Origin: Kofleriaceae bacterium
GTDB taxonomy: Bacteria > Myxococcota_A > Polyangia > Haliangiales > Haliangiaceae
Reading direction: 5' to 3'
Length of the DNA: 53,563 nucleotides
Assembly: GCA_025357755.1 (NCBI GenBank)
Contig: JANXOP010000272.1
Span: forward strand, 1-53,563
Below the pieces are notes generated by a model, which ran no database searches, had not been told where the DNA came from, and saw only the letters and a list, made by a program, of their open reading frames with translations. How positions within the stretch are numbered: the first letter of the stretch is position 1; every line of letters begins with the position of its first letter. Positions 1-8,236 of this stretch are shown here, piece after piece. The position numbers were made by a program, and so were the translations under genes.

Positions 1-893
1 CGGCGACGAATCGCAACCTCGCCGACGAGATCGCGAAGGGTCGCCGCGATCACGCGAACGTCGACCTTGAGGGTCTCGGTGCCACCGACCCGCTCGAACT
101 CGTGCTCCTGGAGAAAGCGGAGCAGCTTGACCTGGATCGACGGCGAGATTTCTCCGATCTCGTCGAGGAACAGCGTGCCGCCGTCGGCAAGCGAGAACCG
201 GCCTTCCTTGCGCGCCACGGCCCCCGTGAACGCGCCGCGCTCGTGACCGAACAGCTCGCTCTCGAGCAGCGATTCGGCGAGAGCGGCGCAATGCAACTTG
301 ATGAAGGGGCCCTTCGCGCGCGGCGAGCGCTGATGGAGCGCGTTCGCGATCAGCTCCTTGCCGGTACCGCTCTCACCCGTGATGAGGACGCTCGCGCGGC
401 TCGGTGCGACCTGCTCGACGATCTCGAAGACTCGCTGCATCGCGGGCGCACTACCGATGATGTTATCGGGAGCCACGCGCTCGCCGATCCGCGCGCGCAG
501 CTGGCGGGTCTCCTTGCGCAGGTGCTCGGTCTCGAGGACGCGATCGATCACCACGACGAGCTCGCTGAAGTTCAGGGGCTTGGTCAGATAGTCGGCCGCT
601 CCAGCGCGCATCGCATTGACCGCGGTCTGCACGGCTCCGAAAGCGGTCATCACGACCACCGCGACCGGGTCGTCGCCCGAACGCAGCTTCTTGACGAGCT
701 CGATGCCATCCATGCCGGGCATCTTGAGATCGGTGACCACGATCTCGGGGGCGAAGCTCTCGACCTTGCCGAGCGCCTTGAAGGCATCCGCGGCCATCTC
801 GACCTCGTAGCCTTCGTCACGCAGGAGCTCTGTCAACGCGGTCCTTGCATTGACCTCGTCGTCGACGACCAGCACTCGTCCACCGCGTGACAT
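1..893 (-). CDS. NtrC-family sigma-54-dependent response regulator (C-terminus beyond window)
   Basis: This is a cytoplasmic transcription activator that couples a phosphorylatable receiver to sigma-54 RNA polymerase. The visible 297 residues show a receiver with acidic pair D11/D12, phospho-acceptor D55 in VTDLKMPG and K105. A linker follows, then an AAA+ domain with Walker A GESGTGKE (173-180), the sigma-54 contact loop GAFTGA (220-225) and Walker B LFLDEIGE (241-248). The rest of the AAA+ domain and the expected Fis-type HTH lie outside the window. The start is the ATG at 893, inside a CATATG palindrome. It lies 112 bp downstream of the pseudo-receiver gene on the same strand, so the two may share a signalling pathway. 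The family assignment is firm; the target promoters and cognate kinase are unknown. Confidence 0.95.
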   Translation of the reverse strand, partial: MSRGGRVLVVDDEVNARTALTELLRDEGYEVEMAADAFKALGKVESFAPEIVVTDLKMPGMDGIELVKKLRSGDDPVAVVVMTAFGAVQTAVNAMRAGAADYLTKPLNFSELVVVIDRVLETEHLRKETRQLRARIGERVAPDNIIGSAPAMQRVFEIVEQVAPSRASVLITGESGTGKELIANALHQRSPRAKGPFIKLHCAALAESLLESELFGHERGAFTGAVARKEGRFSLADGGTLFLDEIGEISPSIQVKLLRFLQEHEFERVGGTETLKVDVRVIAATLRDLVGEVAIRR

Positions 894-1005
894 ATGCGGG
901 AGCTTCTAGCCAGATCCGTGCCACGGGGATCGAGCGTGATCGTGCGCAAACCGTGCGTTCGACGTGGGTGCGACCGCAGATCGGCGCAAGATTTGCGTCG
1001 CTCCA

Positions 1006-1416
1006 CTAGGTTGGAGCGCGACCGAGCTCGAGCCGCAGCTCGGTTACCTCGCGCGCGAGCTCGAACTGTTCGATCGCTTTTTGGATCACGACCAAGAGCT
1101 CGGCTCGCGAGATCGGCTTCAAGATGTAGTCGCTCGCACCCGCGCTCATCGCCTCGATCGCGAGCGGGCCGCGGCCGTACGGCGCGATCACGATGAGCTG
1201 GCGCGTGACCGATGCGAGCTGCCGGACCGCAGCGAGGTCGGCTTCGGTCTCGAGCTCGATCACGATGACCGCCGGCTCGAGCGCACGTGCGCGGGACACG
1301 GCGGTTTCGGTATCGTACGCGGTGGCTACCTCGAAGCCCTCGTCGGTGAGCAGCTGGCCGAGCGCGCGACGGAGGTTGGGCGCTCGCTCGAGGATCAGAA
1401 CACGGTAGGGGACCAT
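1006..1416 (-). CDS. Stand-alone receiver-like protein lacking the phospho-acceptor aspartate
   Basis: This 136-residue protein has the alternating beta-alpha pattern of a response-regulator receiver and the conserved lysine (K100 in ILKPIS), with no output domain. The residues that carry phosphorylation are changed. The acidic pair is E10/R11, and the usual Asp at the end of strand 3 is E54 (VIVIELE). Glu at this position can mimic the phosphorylated state in other receivers, so the protein may be a constitutively active or purely protein-binding pseudo-receiver; this is inference. Its ATG directly abuts the TGA of the upstream membrane gene, and the NtrC regulator follows downstream. This points to one transcription unit. 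Confidence 0.85.
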   Translation of the reverse strand: MVPYRVLILERAPNLRRALGQLLTDEGFEVATAYDTETAVSRARALEPAVIVIELETEADLAAVRQLASVTRQLIVIAPYGRGPLAIEAMSAGASDYILKPISRAELLVVIQKAIEQFELAREVTELRLELGRAPT

Positions 1417-1725
1417 TCAAGCCAGCTTCTCGTCGTCCAACTCGCGGGTCAGTCGAAACAACCCGGCGAGCAGCCCCACGATCAGGGCGAAGAACATCGC
1501 TGCCGCCGCGACCGTGCCGAAGCTCGGCGTGCCATGCATTCCGAACATGCAGACGACCGCGGTAACGGCGGGGACGAACACGAGTGCAAACACTGCGGCC
1601 ATGACCACGTGAACTGCGCGGGTCGTGCCAGCGATTTCGGCTCGTCCCTCGACTGATTCGCGAACGAAGTGCGCGTGGCGACCAAAGCGCCGCAAGCGCG
1701 GCGCAGTCCCGCTCGAGCCGGGCAT
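1417..1725 (-). CDS. Small membrane protein of unknown function
   Basis: This is a 102-residue protein that I do not recognise. It has a basic N-terminal segment (about 1-40) and two hydrophobic stretches at roughly 39-60 and 70-92, separated by a short Gly/Pro-containing turn. An inner-membrane hairpin protein with a charged tail (DDEKLA) is therefore expected. Its stop codon directly precedes the ATG of the receiver-like gene, so the two are probably co-transcribed and translationally coupled. The ATG at 1725 is the first in frame. It lies 62 bp from the divergent universal stress protein gene, which leaves a compact shared promoter region. Confidence 0.6.
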   Translation of the reverse strand: MPGSSGTAPRLRRFGRHAHFVRESVEGRAEIAGTTRAVHVVMAAVFALVFVPAVTAVVCMFGMHGTPSFGTVAAAAMFFALIVGLLAGLFRLTRELDDEKLA

Positions 1726-1787
1726 CGCCAGCTTTTAACCGCGCTCGGCCCGCGCTTGGCCCGCGCGTTGCTCCAGGTCAGGTCACC

Positions 1788-2666
1788 ATGAGCTTCAAGA
1801 AGATCGTTTGCGGGACCGACTTCTCCGCCGGTGCGACGCACGCACTCGACATGGCGATCAAGCTCGCGGTTCGCCACGGTGCCGAGCTGGTCGTGGCGCA
1901 TGCCTGGGAGCTGCCGATGTTCGCCGGCGACATGGGGTTCTCCGCCGACCTCGTCGACGCGACGCTGCATGCCGACGAAGAGCTGCTCGCGAAAGCCGTG
2001 CGGCATGCTACCGAGCGAGGCGTCAGAAAGGTCGTCGCGCATCATCTCCACGGCGTCGCGTGGCAGGCCATCGTGGAGCTCGCGGCGGTCGATCCGACGG
2101 TCGACTTGATCGTCGTCGGGACGCACGGCCGCACCGGGCTTCGCCGTGTCTTGCTCGGGTCGGTGGCCGCGAAGATCGTCCGGCTCTCGCCGGTGTCGGT
2201 GCTCGCGGTTCACCCCGACGATCGGCTTGCTCCGATTCACCGCGTGTTGTGGCCGACGGATCTCTCCGATTCGGCGGAACATGCGGGTGAGCTCGCGGTG
2301 CAGCTCGTCGATGGCGATGATGGAAGGCTCGAGCGGGTTCATGTCGTCGACAAACCGCGCGGCCTCGAGGCGGTCGGCGATGCGCTCGCCATCATCGAGG
2401 ATCTGGAGCGCCGGAGCACCGCGCTGCTCGAGCAATCGAGGACTCACTTCGACCGACCCGTCCAGGTCGTCCGACGAGCGATCGTCGGGCATCCGAGCGA
2501 ACAACTCCTCATGCTCCTCGAGGCGAACCAGTACGATCTCGTCGCGGTCGGCAGCCATGGCCGGACCGGCTTCGAACGCCTGCGTCTCGGTTCGATCGCC
2601 GAGCTCGTCGTTCGTCACGCGCATTGCCCGGTGCTGGTCGGGCGGCTCCGCAGGCTCGAGAACTAA
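1788..2666 (+). CDS. Tandem-domain universal stress protein (UspA family)
   Basis: This cytoplasmic stress protein of 292 residues is made of two Usp domains (about 1-142 and 150-292). Single-domain Usp proteins are about 140-160 residues, so this is the common duplicated form. Each domain keeps the nucleotide-binding pattern G-2x-G-9x-G-S: GTHGRTG...LGS in the first and GSHGRTG...LGS in the second. Both halves therefore look like the ATP-binding class. The N-terminus FKKIVCGTDFS is the typical first strand and loop. A CBS-domain gene follows five bases after the stop, so the two probably form an operon linking adenine-nucleotide state to stress response. The specific role is unknown. Confidence 0.93.
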   Translation: MSFKKIVCGTDFSAGATHALDMAIKLAVRHGAELVVAHAWELPMFAGDMGFSADLVDATLHADEELLAKAVRHATERGVRKVVAHHLHGVAWQAIVELAAVDPTVDLIVVGTHGRTGLRRVLLGSVAAKIVRLSPVSVLAVHPDDRLAPIHRVLWPTDLSDSAEHAGELAVQLVDGDDGRLERVHVVDKPRGLEAVGDALAIIEDLERRSTALLEQSRTHFDRPVQVVRRAIVGHPSEQLLMLLEANQYDLVAVGSHGRTGFERLRLGSIAELVVRHAHCPVLVGRLRRLEN

Positions 2667-2671
2667 CCGCC

Positions 2672-3067
2672 ATGCTGATGCCTCCCATCGACCGGTACAT
2701 GACGCGTCAACCGTGGACGATCAGCTCGCGTGCCTCGATCAGCGATGCCCTCGGCATGATGCGCGAGCACGCGATCCGGCACCTCCCCGTGCTCGATCAC
2801 GGGACGCTCGTCGGGCTCGTGAGCGAACGCGATCTGCGGCTGCTCGAAACCATCGGCGGCCGCGATGATCGGATGCACGACGCGATGAGCGAGCCGGTGT
2901 TCACCGTGCACGCGGACGCGGCAGTCGCCGATGTCGCTCGCAGGATGAGCGAGCACAAGTACGGTTCGGTCGTCGTCACGACGAAGAGCGGCGCGGTCGT
3001 CGGGATCTTCACGATGGTCGACGCGTGTCGTGCGCTCGCCGAGCTGCTCGACCTCGCGGTCGCCTGA
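2672..3067 (+). CDS. Two-CBS-domain protein
   Basis: This small protein of 131 residues consists almost entirely of a CBS pair (Bateman module). The first CBS contains VLDHGTLVGLVSERDL, and the second contains VVTTKSGAVVGIFTMVDA. Such modules bind adenosine nucleotides and commonly act as regulatory subunits or signal sensors. I chose the ATG at 2672 because it lies just after the stop of the universal stress protein. A start in the same frame at 2624 would overlap that gene and add a non-homologous extension; the ATG at 2678 is an alternative. The close pairing with the Usp gene suggests a shared energy- or stress-sensing function (inference). Confidence 0.88.
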   Translation: MLMPPIDRYMTRQPWTISSRASISDALGMMREHAIRHLPVLDHGTLVGLVSERDLRLLETIGGRDDRMHDAMSEPVFTVHADAAVADVARRMSEHKYGSVVVTTKSGAVVGIFTMVDACRALAELLDLAVA

Positions 3068-3093
3068 AGCTCGGTGAAGCTCGGTGAAGCTCG
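3065..3093 (+). repeat. Short tandem repeat, 10-bp unit
   Basis: The unit TGAAGCTCGG occurs twice in full and most of a third time immediately after the CBS gene; the first unit includes that gene's TGA stop. It is a minor local slippage-type repeat with no evident function. Confidence 0.6.
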
Positions 3094-3098
3094 CTTCG

Positions 3099-3362
3099 CT
3101 ACGGCGCTCGCCTCGCGCTCGCGAGCGCCATCTGTTCGGTCTCGGTGTCGGCGAGCTCGGCGAGGATCTCTCGCACCTGTTCGACTCGCGGCGAGGTGAA
3201 CGGGTTGGGTCCTTCTCCGAAGGACAGCTCGCACGCTTCGGCGGACGCGGCTTCTTCGAGCTCGGCGCGGGTCGGCGCGGCGGCGAGGATACGATCGATG
3301 GTGCGTCGATCGGTCGCGCCGAGCACGGCGTGAATATCGGTGATAGAGACAGCGACGGTCAT
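3099..3362 (-). CDS. Small hypothetical protein
   Basis: This is an 87-residue protein that I do not recognise. It begins MTVAVSITDIHAVLG and continues with a helix-rich middle containing DRRTIDRILAAAPTRAELEEA, then a segment ending in REILAELADTETEQMALA. It lies between the CBS gene and the hemerythrin gene, opposite to both. The longer open frame upstream of the ATG at 3362 runs antisense to the hemerythrin gene and is not protein-like, so I take this internal ATG as the start. The regular amphipathic pattern supports a real small cytoplasmic protein, but coding evidence is modest. Confidence 0.45.
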   Translation of the reverse strand: MTVAVSITDIHAVLGATDRRTIDRILAAAPTRAELEEAASAEACELSFGEGPNPFTSPRVEQVREILAELADTETEQMALASARRAP

Positions 3363-3542
3363 GCGCGCTGCATGTTGCAGCTGACGCGCCAGCACATGCC
3401 TGTGGATCCGTCTGTCAGATCGCCTCGCGCGACGCAAACTCCGCGCGTTCGCTCGGTGTTGGTGCAGGGTTTGCGCGGCTCGCGTCAGCCGCGGGGCTCG
3501 ACGGCGCGCGAGCGAGGCACGCGAGCTGCACTGCATCGCGGC

Positions 3543-3965
3543 ATGGAGCTCTTCGCGCCTCAGATCAAGTCGTCCTTCTACAACTACACGCTGCGGCTGC
3601 ACCGGCACCACGAGGACCTGTTCGTGAAGCTCGTCGACGCGATGATGTGTGGTGCTCCGATCGCTCGTCAGATCTGGACCGAGATCGACAGTGGGCTTCG
3701 CGCGCACATGGACACCGAGGAGCGTCACATCCTTCCGGAGTTTGCTCGCGTCGATCTCGAGGAAGCGCGCGCGCTGCTCGCAGATCACGCGAAGATCCGC
3801 GAACAGTTGCTCGAGTGCGGCGTCGCGGTCGACCTGCACGAGATCGAGGTGCCGCTCTCGCTGGTCGAGCTCGTTCGTCACCACGCCGTACGCGAAGAGA
3901 AACTGATGGAGCGCTGGTCCGCGCAGCTCCTCGTTCGAGACTCCGTGGCACCGACCGGACACTGA
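3543..3965 (+). CDS. Hemerythrin-like HHE-domain protein
   Basis: This is a 140-residue four-helix-bundle protein with the spacing of a hemerythrin/HHE cation-binding domain. Candidate di-iron ligands are H20 and H23 with E24, H55 with E59, H62, H82, and H113/H114 with E118/E119. Proteins of this family bind non-haem di-iron and act in oxygen, NO or iron handling. The open frame extends upstream to 3084, but that part is unlike the family, so the ATG at 3543 (MELFAPQIK) is preferred. There is no signal peptide, so a cytoplasmic location is likely. It stands near the stress-protein genes 1788-3067, consistent with a redox or stress role. Confidence 0.85.
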   Translation: MELFAPQIKSSFYNYTLRLHRHHEDLFVKLVDAMMCGAPIARQIWTEIDSGLRAHMDTEERHILPEFARVDLEEARALLADHAKIREQLLECGVAVDLHEIEVPLSLVELVRHHAVREEKLMERWSAQLLVRDSVAPTGH

Positions 3966-3992
3966 GCCGTGCGCACGAGTCCGGGCGAGCTG

Positions 3993-6527
3993 CTAGGAGC
4001 CGAGCACGCGACCCGCGAGCGCGATGCCCGAGAGAAACGCGCCCTCGACGCGGCCGCCGCACGCCCAATCACCGCCGAGGCCGATCCGCATCTCCTCGTC
4101 GAAGATCGCGCCGCGATCGAGGGGCCGAAGCGCGCGCGCGTAACCCCACCGGTGGACGAACGCGAGCTCGGGATCGAGCGGTCCGAGCGCGAAGAGGCGC
4201 GAGAGCTCGGCGAGCAGCACGGCCTGCACCTCCTCGTGCGGCCGCTCGCTCGCGGCACGCGACCACGCCGCCGAGGCATGCAGCACCCAGCGCTCGCCAG
4301 GCGGTCGACCTGGCTTACTCGAGTCGCGCGCGACCCAGGCGAGCGGCGACGTGCTCGGCTCTCCGTCACGACCGATGAAGGCGCCATCATGAGCGAGCGC
4401 GCGAAGCGCATCGTCGGTGCGTCCCGCGGCGAGACCGACGACGAAGCACGGCTCGAGCGGTACCGCGCGCGCCTCGCTCGCGAGCCGAGCGCTGATCGGC
4501 TCGAGCAGGGCCGCCGCTTGATCGGCCGGAAGGCACAGGACGACGTCGTCGAACGTGCCGAGCTCCTCGGTCCCGAGCTCGTCGGGATGACGCGCGGGGC
4601 CGAGCGTGACACCGATCGGCGCCCTCGTGCCTCGTAGCGTGATCCTCCCGGCCACTCGCTCGAGCCGATCGATCCGATGTCCGATCGTGACCACCAGATC
4701 GGCGGCGAGGTGACGCGCGAGCGCGTTCATATCGGGCGTACCGACGAGCCGCTCGAGCGGCGGCGTCGGGCGCGCGGGACCGCCAACCCCGTCGAGCGCG
4801 ACGATACGGCCAGCCCATGGCGCGCACACGCCTTCGGCGAGCCACGCGTCGACGCTTCTTTTGAAGCGTGGGTGCCGTGCGGTGAAGTACTGCGCGCCGA
4901 GGTCGAAGGCGTGCGGGGGGCGTCGCCGGGTCGCGAGCCGCCCACCCGGCGCTCGACCCTTGTCGAACAGCACCACGTCGACGTTGTGATCGGTGAGCGT
5001 GCGCGCGCACGCGAGGCCCGCGAGGCCCGCGCCGATCACCGCGACGCGGCGCGGCGGGCGGGTGGGGCGCGCGACGTGCTGCACGTAGGCCGTGACGTCG
5101 AGTCGCGCCGCGTGCGCGGCGGTCGACCGCGGCCGGACCGTGCCGAGGATCGGCGTCGGCGGCGAGAACGGGCGATCGAAGAGCCCGAGGCACCAGTACA
5201 GCCCACCGTAGGATGCGGGGTCGCGACCATCGAGCGCGTAGCGGTGATTGAGCTCGACGAGTGCACGGCGCGCCGCCTCCGGATCCTGGGTCCACGCGGG
5301 CAGGGCCTTGCCCCACGTCATCCGCAGATTGTTGTGCAGCTCGCCATGTGCGAGCAGCGAGCGCTGGCACGCATCCCAGAGGGCATCGCCGGTGCGGCCG
5401 CGCTCGAGGCGCTCCATCGTCAGCGCGCGCCGCGGATCTCCGGCATGCTCGGCGAGCGTCGCGCGGGCCCACGCGGGAAGCGGTGCGAGCGTGTGGAGCT
5501 CGCCGCGCGGGGTGTGCGCCGCGAAGTGCCAGGCGACCTCGCGCCAGACGAGGAGCTCGTCGAGAAACTTGTCGGCCCCCGGACCGCCGACGAGCATCGT
5601 CTCGCGCGCGATCCGGAGCGCCGAGACGTGGCCGTAGTGGAAATAGGCGGAGAGTCGGCTCGTGCCATCGAGCAGCGGACCGTTGCGAAGACGCGCGTAC
5701 CCGCCGAGCTTCGCGCTTCGAAATGCATCCCAGCGCGCGTACCCGGCGCGTGATCCGCCGCGCGTCTCGCGCACGGGCGCGACACCATGATCGATCTCGC
5801 ACGCCGCCACGAGGTGCGCGATCGCGCGGTCGTCCAGCGTGCTCGCCTCGATCGGCGTGAACGGAAGTGCGTGGCGCGTCGGCCGTTGTTGCGGCACGAC
5901 CTCCCTCCACGCGTCGGCGAGCGCAGCATCTGCCAGGTGCTGGGTCGCGGTCCGAAACGCGTAGGCACGCTCGTAGCGCTTCGCGACGAGCGGCATCGCG
6001 ACGACGCACGAGGCATCGACCGTCCACAGGGGCACGCCCGCGGCGGCGAGGTGCTCACCGAGCCGCGCCGTCCAGGCATCGAGGGGTGGCACCGGCACGT
6101 CCTCGGTCACGACGAGCGCCGCCTGCTTCGCGAGCTCGACGAGCATCGGACCGCGCGCACCTGGGCGCTCGACATGAAGCGCGTAGCGGATCCCGCGAGC
6201 CTCGAGGCCGGCGGCGACATCGCGCGCGCCTTCGAGAATGAACGTGTGGTGGCGGTCCGACGCGAACGGGTACCGCTCGGAGACGGCGTGATAGACGAGC
6301 ACCGAGAGGCCGAGCGCGTTCGCGGCGGCGACCGCCGCGTCGAGCGCGGGGTTCTCGTGATCGCGGACCGCCATCCGCATCCAGTAGACGACGACGAGCG
6401 CGTCGCGCGGGGGCGACCGCGAGACCACGCAACGCACGCGCTGCGCGACCGCTACGGGCAGTGCTGCGCGCAGCGCGAGCTCGGCCGGATCTATGCGGTC
6501 GATGCGATCGGTAGGAGTCGCCGGCAC
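3993..6527 (-). CDS. Photolyase/cryptochrome fused to a renalase-like FAD-dependent oxidoreductase
   Basis: This is an 844-residue fusion. Residues 1 to about 480 resemble a class II-type DNA photolyase: N-terminal alpha/beta domain with VVVYWMRMAVRDHENPAL, FAD-domain motifs LLVWREVAWHF (325-335) and ELHNNLRMTWGKALPAW (396-412), and the signature RYALDGRDPASYGGLYW (429-445). From about 494 a Rossmann fold begins with VAVIGAGLAG (GxGxxG 499-504) and GRAPGGRLATRR, characteristic of renalase-like NAD(P)/FAD amine oxidoreductases, ending in a C-terminal FAD-contact region (GLGGDWACGGRVEGAFLSG). Two flavin sites are therefore predicted. The start is GTG at 6527. It diverges from the DUF2256-DUF3253 gene, a type often seen near photolyases. 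Light-driven repair is the family role; activity of the second domain is unknown. Confidence 0.9.
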   Translation of the reverse strand: MPATPTDRIDRIDPAELALRAALPVAVAQRVRCVVSRSPPRDALVVVYWMRMAVRDHENPALDAAVAAANALGLSVLVYHAVSERYPFASDRHHTFILEGARDVAAGLEARGIRYALHVERPGARGPMLVELAKQAALVVTEDVPVPPLDAWTARLGEHLAAAGVPLWTVDASCVVAMPLVAKRYERAYAFRTATQHLADAALADAWREVVPQQRPTRHALPFTPIEASTLDDRAIAHLVAACEIDHGVAPVRETRGGSRAGYARWDAFRSAKLGGYARLRNGPLLDGTSRLSAYFHYGHVSALRIARETMLVGGPGADKFLDELLVWREVAWHFAAHTPRGELHTLAPLPAWARATLAEHAGDPRRALTMERLERGRTGDALWDACQRSLLAHGELHNNLRMTWGKALPAWTQDPEAARRALVELNHRYALDGRDPASYGGLYWCLGLFDRPFSPPTPILGTVRPRSTAAHAARLDVTAYVQHVARPTRPPRRVAVIGAGLAGLACARTLTDHNVDVVLFDKGRAPGGRLATRRRPPHAFDLGAQYFTARHPRFKRSVDAWLAEGVCAPWAGRIVALDGVGGPARPTPPLERLVGTPDMNALARHLAADLVVTIGHRIDRLERVAGRITLRGTRAPIGVTLGPARHPDELGTEELGTFDDVVLCLPADQAAALLEPISARLASEARAVPLEPCFVVGLAAGRTDDALRALAHDGAFIGRDGEPSTSPLAWVARDSSKPGRPPGERWVLHASAAWSRAASERPHEEVQAVLLAELSRLFALGPLDPELAFVHRWGYARALRPLDRGAIFDEEMRIGLGGDWACGGRVEGAFLSGIALAGRVLGS

Positions 6528-6624
6528 GTAGCTGAGATGATGGATCTATCCATGACGTTGCGCGGTGCACGCCGATTCCCCCGCTTGCGTGCAACCCGGA
6601 GGTCGCGCCGGCATCCAAGCGATC

Positions 6625-6993
6625 ATGCGATCTCCGAAGTTTCCCCCGAAGGTCTGCGCGACCTGCGGTCGGAGCTTCGAGTGGCGCAAGAAGTGGGCGC
6701 GGCACTGGGGCGAGGTCGTCCACTGCAGCGACCGCTGTCGGTCGAGCCGCACGCGCGACCACTCGCTCGAGCTCGAGGCCCGGATCCTGGCCCGCTTGGC
6801 CCGGATCCCGCGAGGTGCGTCGATCAGCCTCTCCGAGGTGCTCTCCGCCGACGAGCAGCCGATCATGTCAGCCGCGCAGGCGGCCGCGCGTCGGCTCGCG
6901 CATGCCGCGACCATCGATCTCCTCCAAGCCGGGGTTGTCGTCGATCCAGACCGCGCACGCGGGGAGATCAGGCTGCGGCTCCGCGGATCGTGA
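6625..6993 (+). CDS. DUF2256-DUF3253 fusion, small zinc-ribbon protein
   Basis: This 122-residue protein has two domains. The N-terminal DUF2256 domain shows PPKVCATCGRSFEWRKKW and HCSDRCR, with a probable zinc site formed by C11, C14, C34 and C38. The remainder (about 47-122), ARLARIPRGASISLSEV and downstream, matches DUF3253, a helical winged-helix-like domain of unknown function. I take the ATG at 6625 as the start. An in-frame start at 6565 would add residues lacking family character. The gene is divergent from the photolyase fusion with about 100 bp between starts. Family knowledge places DUF2256 proteins next to photolyase/cryptochrome genes, so a shared function in light or DNA-damage response is plausible but unproven. 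Confidence 0.85.
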   Translation: MRSPKFPPKVCATCGRSFEWRKKWARHWGEVVHCSDRCRSSRTRDHSLELEARILARLARIPRGASISLSEVLSADEQPIMSAAQAAARRLAHAATIDLLQAGVVVDPDRARGEIRLRLRGS

Positions 6994-7054
6994 TGGCGAG
7001 CATCGGGTCGAGATCGTCGGTTACGTTCGGACTGCGACTCGCTCTATCAGGGGG

Positions 7055-7569
7055 ATGAACCCCACGCGTCACGCCGCAATCCTCGCCGTCGCCATCGGGC
7101 TCTTCGGTTGCACCCTCGACGACTCGGAGTCCACGAGCGACACGACCGACACGACCGTTCGGTCGGTGGGCCCCTGACCGCGCCGCGCGGCGCAGCGTTC
7201 GGACAGGTCGGGATCGGCAGCTCCACCTTGCTCGGGCTCGAGCTCGATAATGGCGGCAGGAGCGAGGTCACCATCCGGCAGGTCACGGTCTACCCTCCGG
7301 ATCCGTTCGATCCCGCGTTCGTGCCGCCGGATCCGTGTCTTCCGCCGGACCCGTATCACAACCCGCCATCGAACTTCACGCCGCGCTTGATCGCGCCGTG
7401 CGTGAAACCGGCAGGGACGACGACGCTGTCGGTCGGATTCTCGTCGCCGGCGGCGGGCGGGTTCGCCGCGGGAATCAGGATCGACTATGCGACCGCGGAT
7501 GGCGGCGCGTACACGCTGACGATCCCCGCGACCGCATGCGTGACAACGCGCGCGGTCACGACGCGCTGA
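7055..7569 (+). pseudogene. Frameshifted first copy of a duplicated lipoprotein
   Basis: Reading starts at ATG 7055 with a lipoprotein signal (AVAIGLFGC) and a short Ser/Thr/Asp linker. It then hits a TGA at 7175-7177. The next frame, to 7569, continues the same protein as the intact copy at 8237-8761, with roughly 85-90% identity over about 130 residues. The intact copy reads GGCCCGCTGACC where this one reads GGCCCCTGACC, so loss of one G near 7173 restores homology exactly. The duplicated block includes upstream DNA (GCTCTATCAG just before both starts). Without the shift it would encode an outer-membrane lipoprotein of about 170 residues, function unknown. It may be true decay or a sequencing error. 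Confidence 0.85.
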
Positions 7570-7627
7570 CCGCGCGCGAATCGTAACGGATCGTAACGTT
7601 TCGTTGGCACGACGCATCTCACGAACG

Positions 7628-8167
7628 ATGTCCTCGGGACTCGCGATCGTCTGGACCAGCGCGGTGCTCGCGTGCGCTTGTAAATCCGATCCGAGCGCGC
7701 GTGCCCGACCCGTCGAGCGCGTCGAACGCGTCGAGCCGGCCGAGCCTACCGGTGCTGGTGCATGCGTCGGTCGAGGGGGCGAGGCCGCGAAGCCTGGCAC
7801 GCGCAACGTGCTCGGCACCGAGCTCCGATCCTGCCCCTCGCGATCCACGACCGGCTTCTATCGCGACGGATTCTGTTCGACCGGCGCTGACGACGCCGGG
7901 GTTCACGTCGTTTGCGCGACCGTGACCGACGCGTTCCTTCAGTTCAGTGCGGCTCACGGCAACGATCTGATCACCCCACGGGGCGAGTTTCCGGGCCTGC
8001 GCGATGGCGATGCGTGGTGCCTCTGCGCGGCGCGGTTTCGCGAAGCGTTCGATGCGGGGGTCGCACCGCCGGTCATCCTCGAGGCTACCGACCGAGCTGC
8101 GCTCGGGACGCTGACGCGGAGCGAACTGAGTGCGAGCGCGATCGAGATGTGCCGAGCCGCGCCCTGA
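7628..8167 (+). CDS. DUF2237-family lipoprotein
   Basis: This is a 179-residue protein. The N-terminus from ATG 7628 is a lipoprotein-type signal ending in TSAVLAC, followed by a charged, Pro/Glu-rich linker. From about residue 57 it carries a complete DUF2237 domain: NVLGTELRSC, TGFYRDGFC, HVVCATVTDAFLQF, GNDLITP, FPGLRDGDAWCLCAARF and EAFDAGVAPPVILEAT. The conserved cysteines are present. DUF2237 proteins are usually short, about 120 residues, and cytoplasmic, so an exported, lipid-anchored form is unusual. An upstream TTG at 7604 is a possible alternative start. It sits between the two copies of the duplicated lipoprotein, and a second DUF2237 gene lies at 8786-9160. Biochemical function is unknown. 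Confidence 0.85.
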   Translation: MSSGLAIVWTSAVLACACKSDPSARARPVERVERVEPAEPTGAGACVGRGGEAAKPGTRNVLGTELRSCPSRSTTGFYRDGFCSTGADDAGVHVVCATVTDAFLQFSAAHGNDLITPRGEFPGLRDGDAWCLCAARFREAFDAGVAPPVILEATDRAALGTLTRSELSASAIEMCRAAP

Positions 8168-8236
8168 CCAGCCGATCCTCGTCGAGCTCGGCAGATCGTT
8201 GGTTACGTTTGGCGCACGGTTCGCTCTATCAGGACG

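Noticed and set aside
1482..2624. A 380-residue minus-strand frame
   Set aside because: Antisense to the universal stress protein, whose two ATP motifs make it the real gene.
5787..7058. A 423-residue plus-strand frame
   Set aside because: Antisense to the photolyase fusion and out of frame with the DUF2256 gene; Arg-rich shadow.
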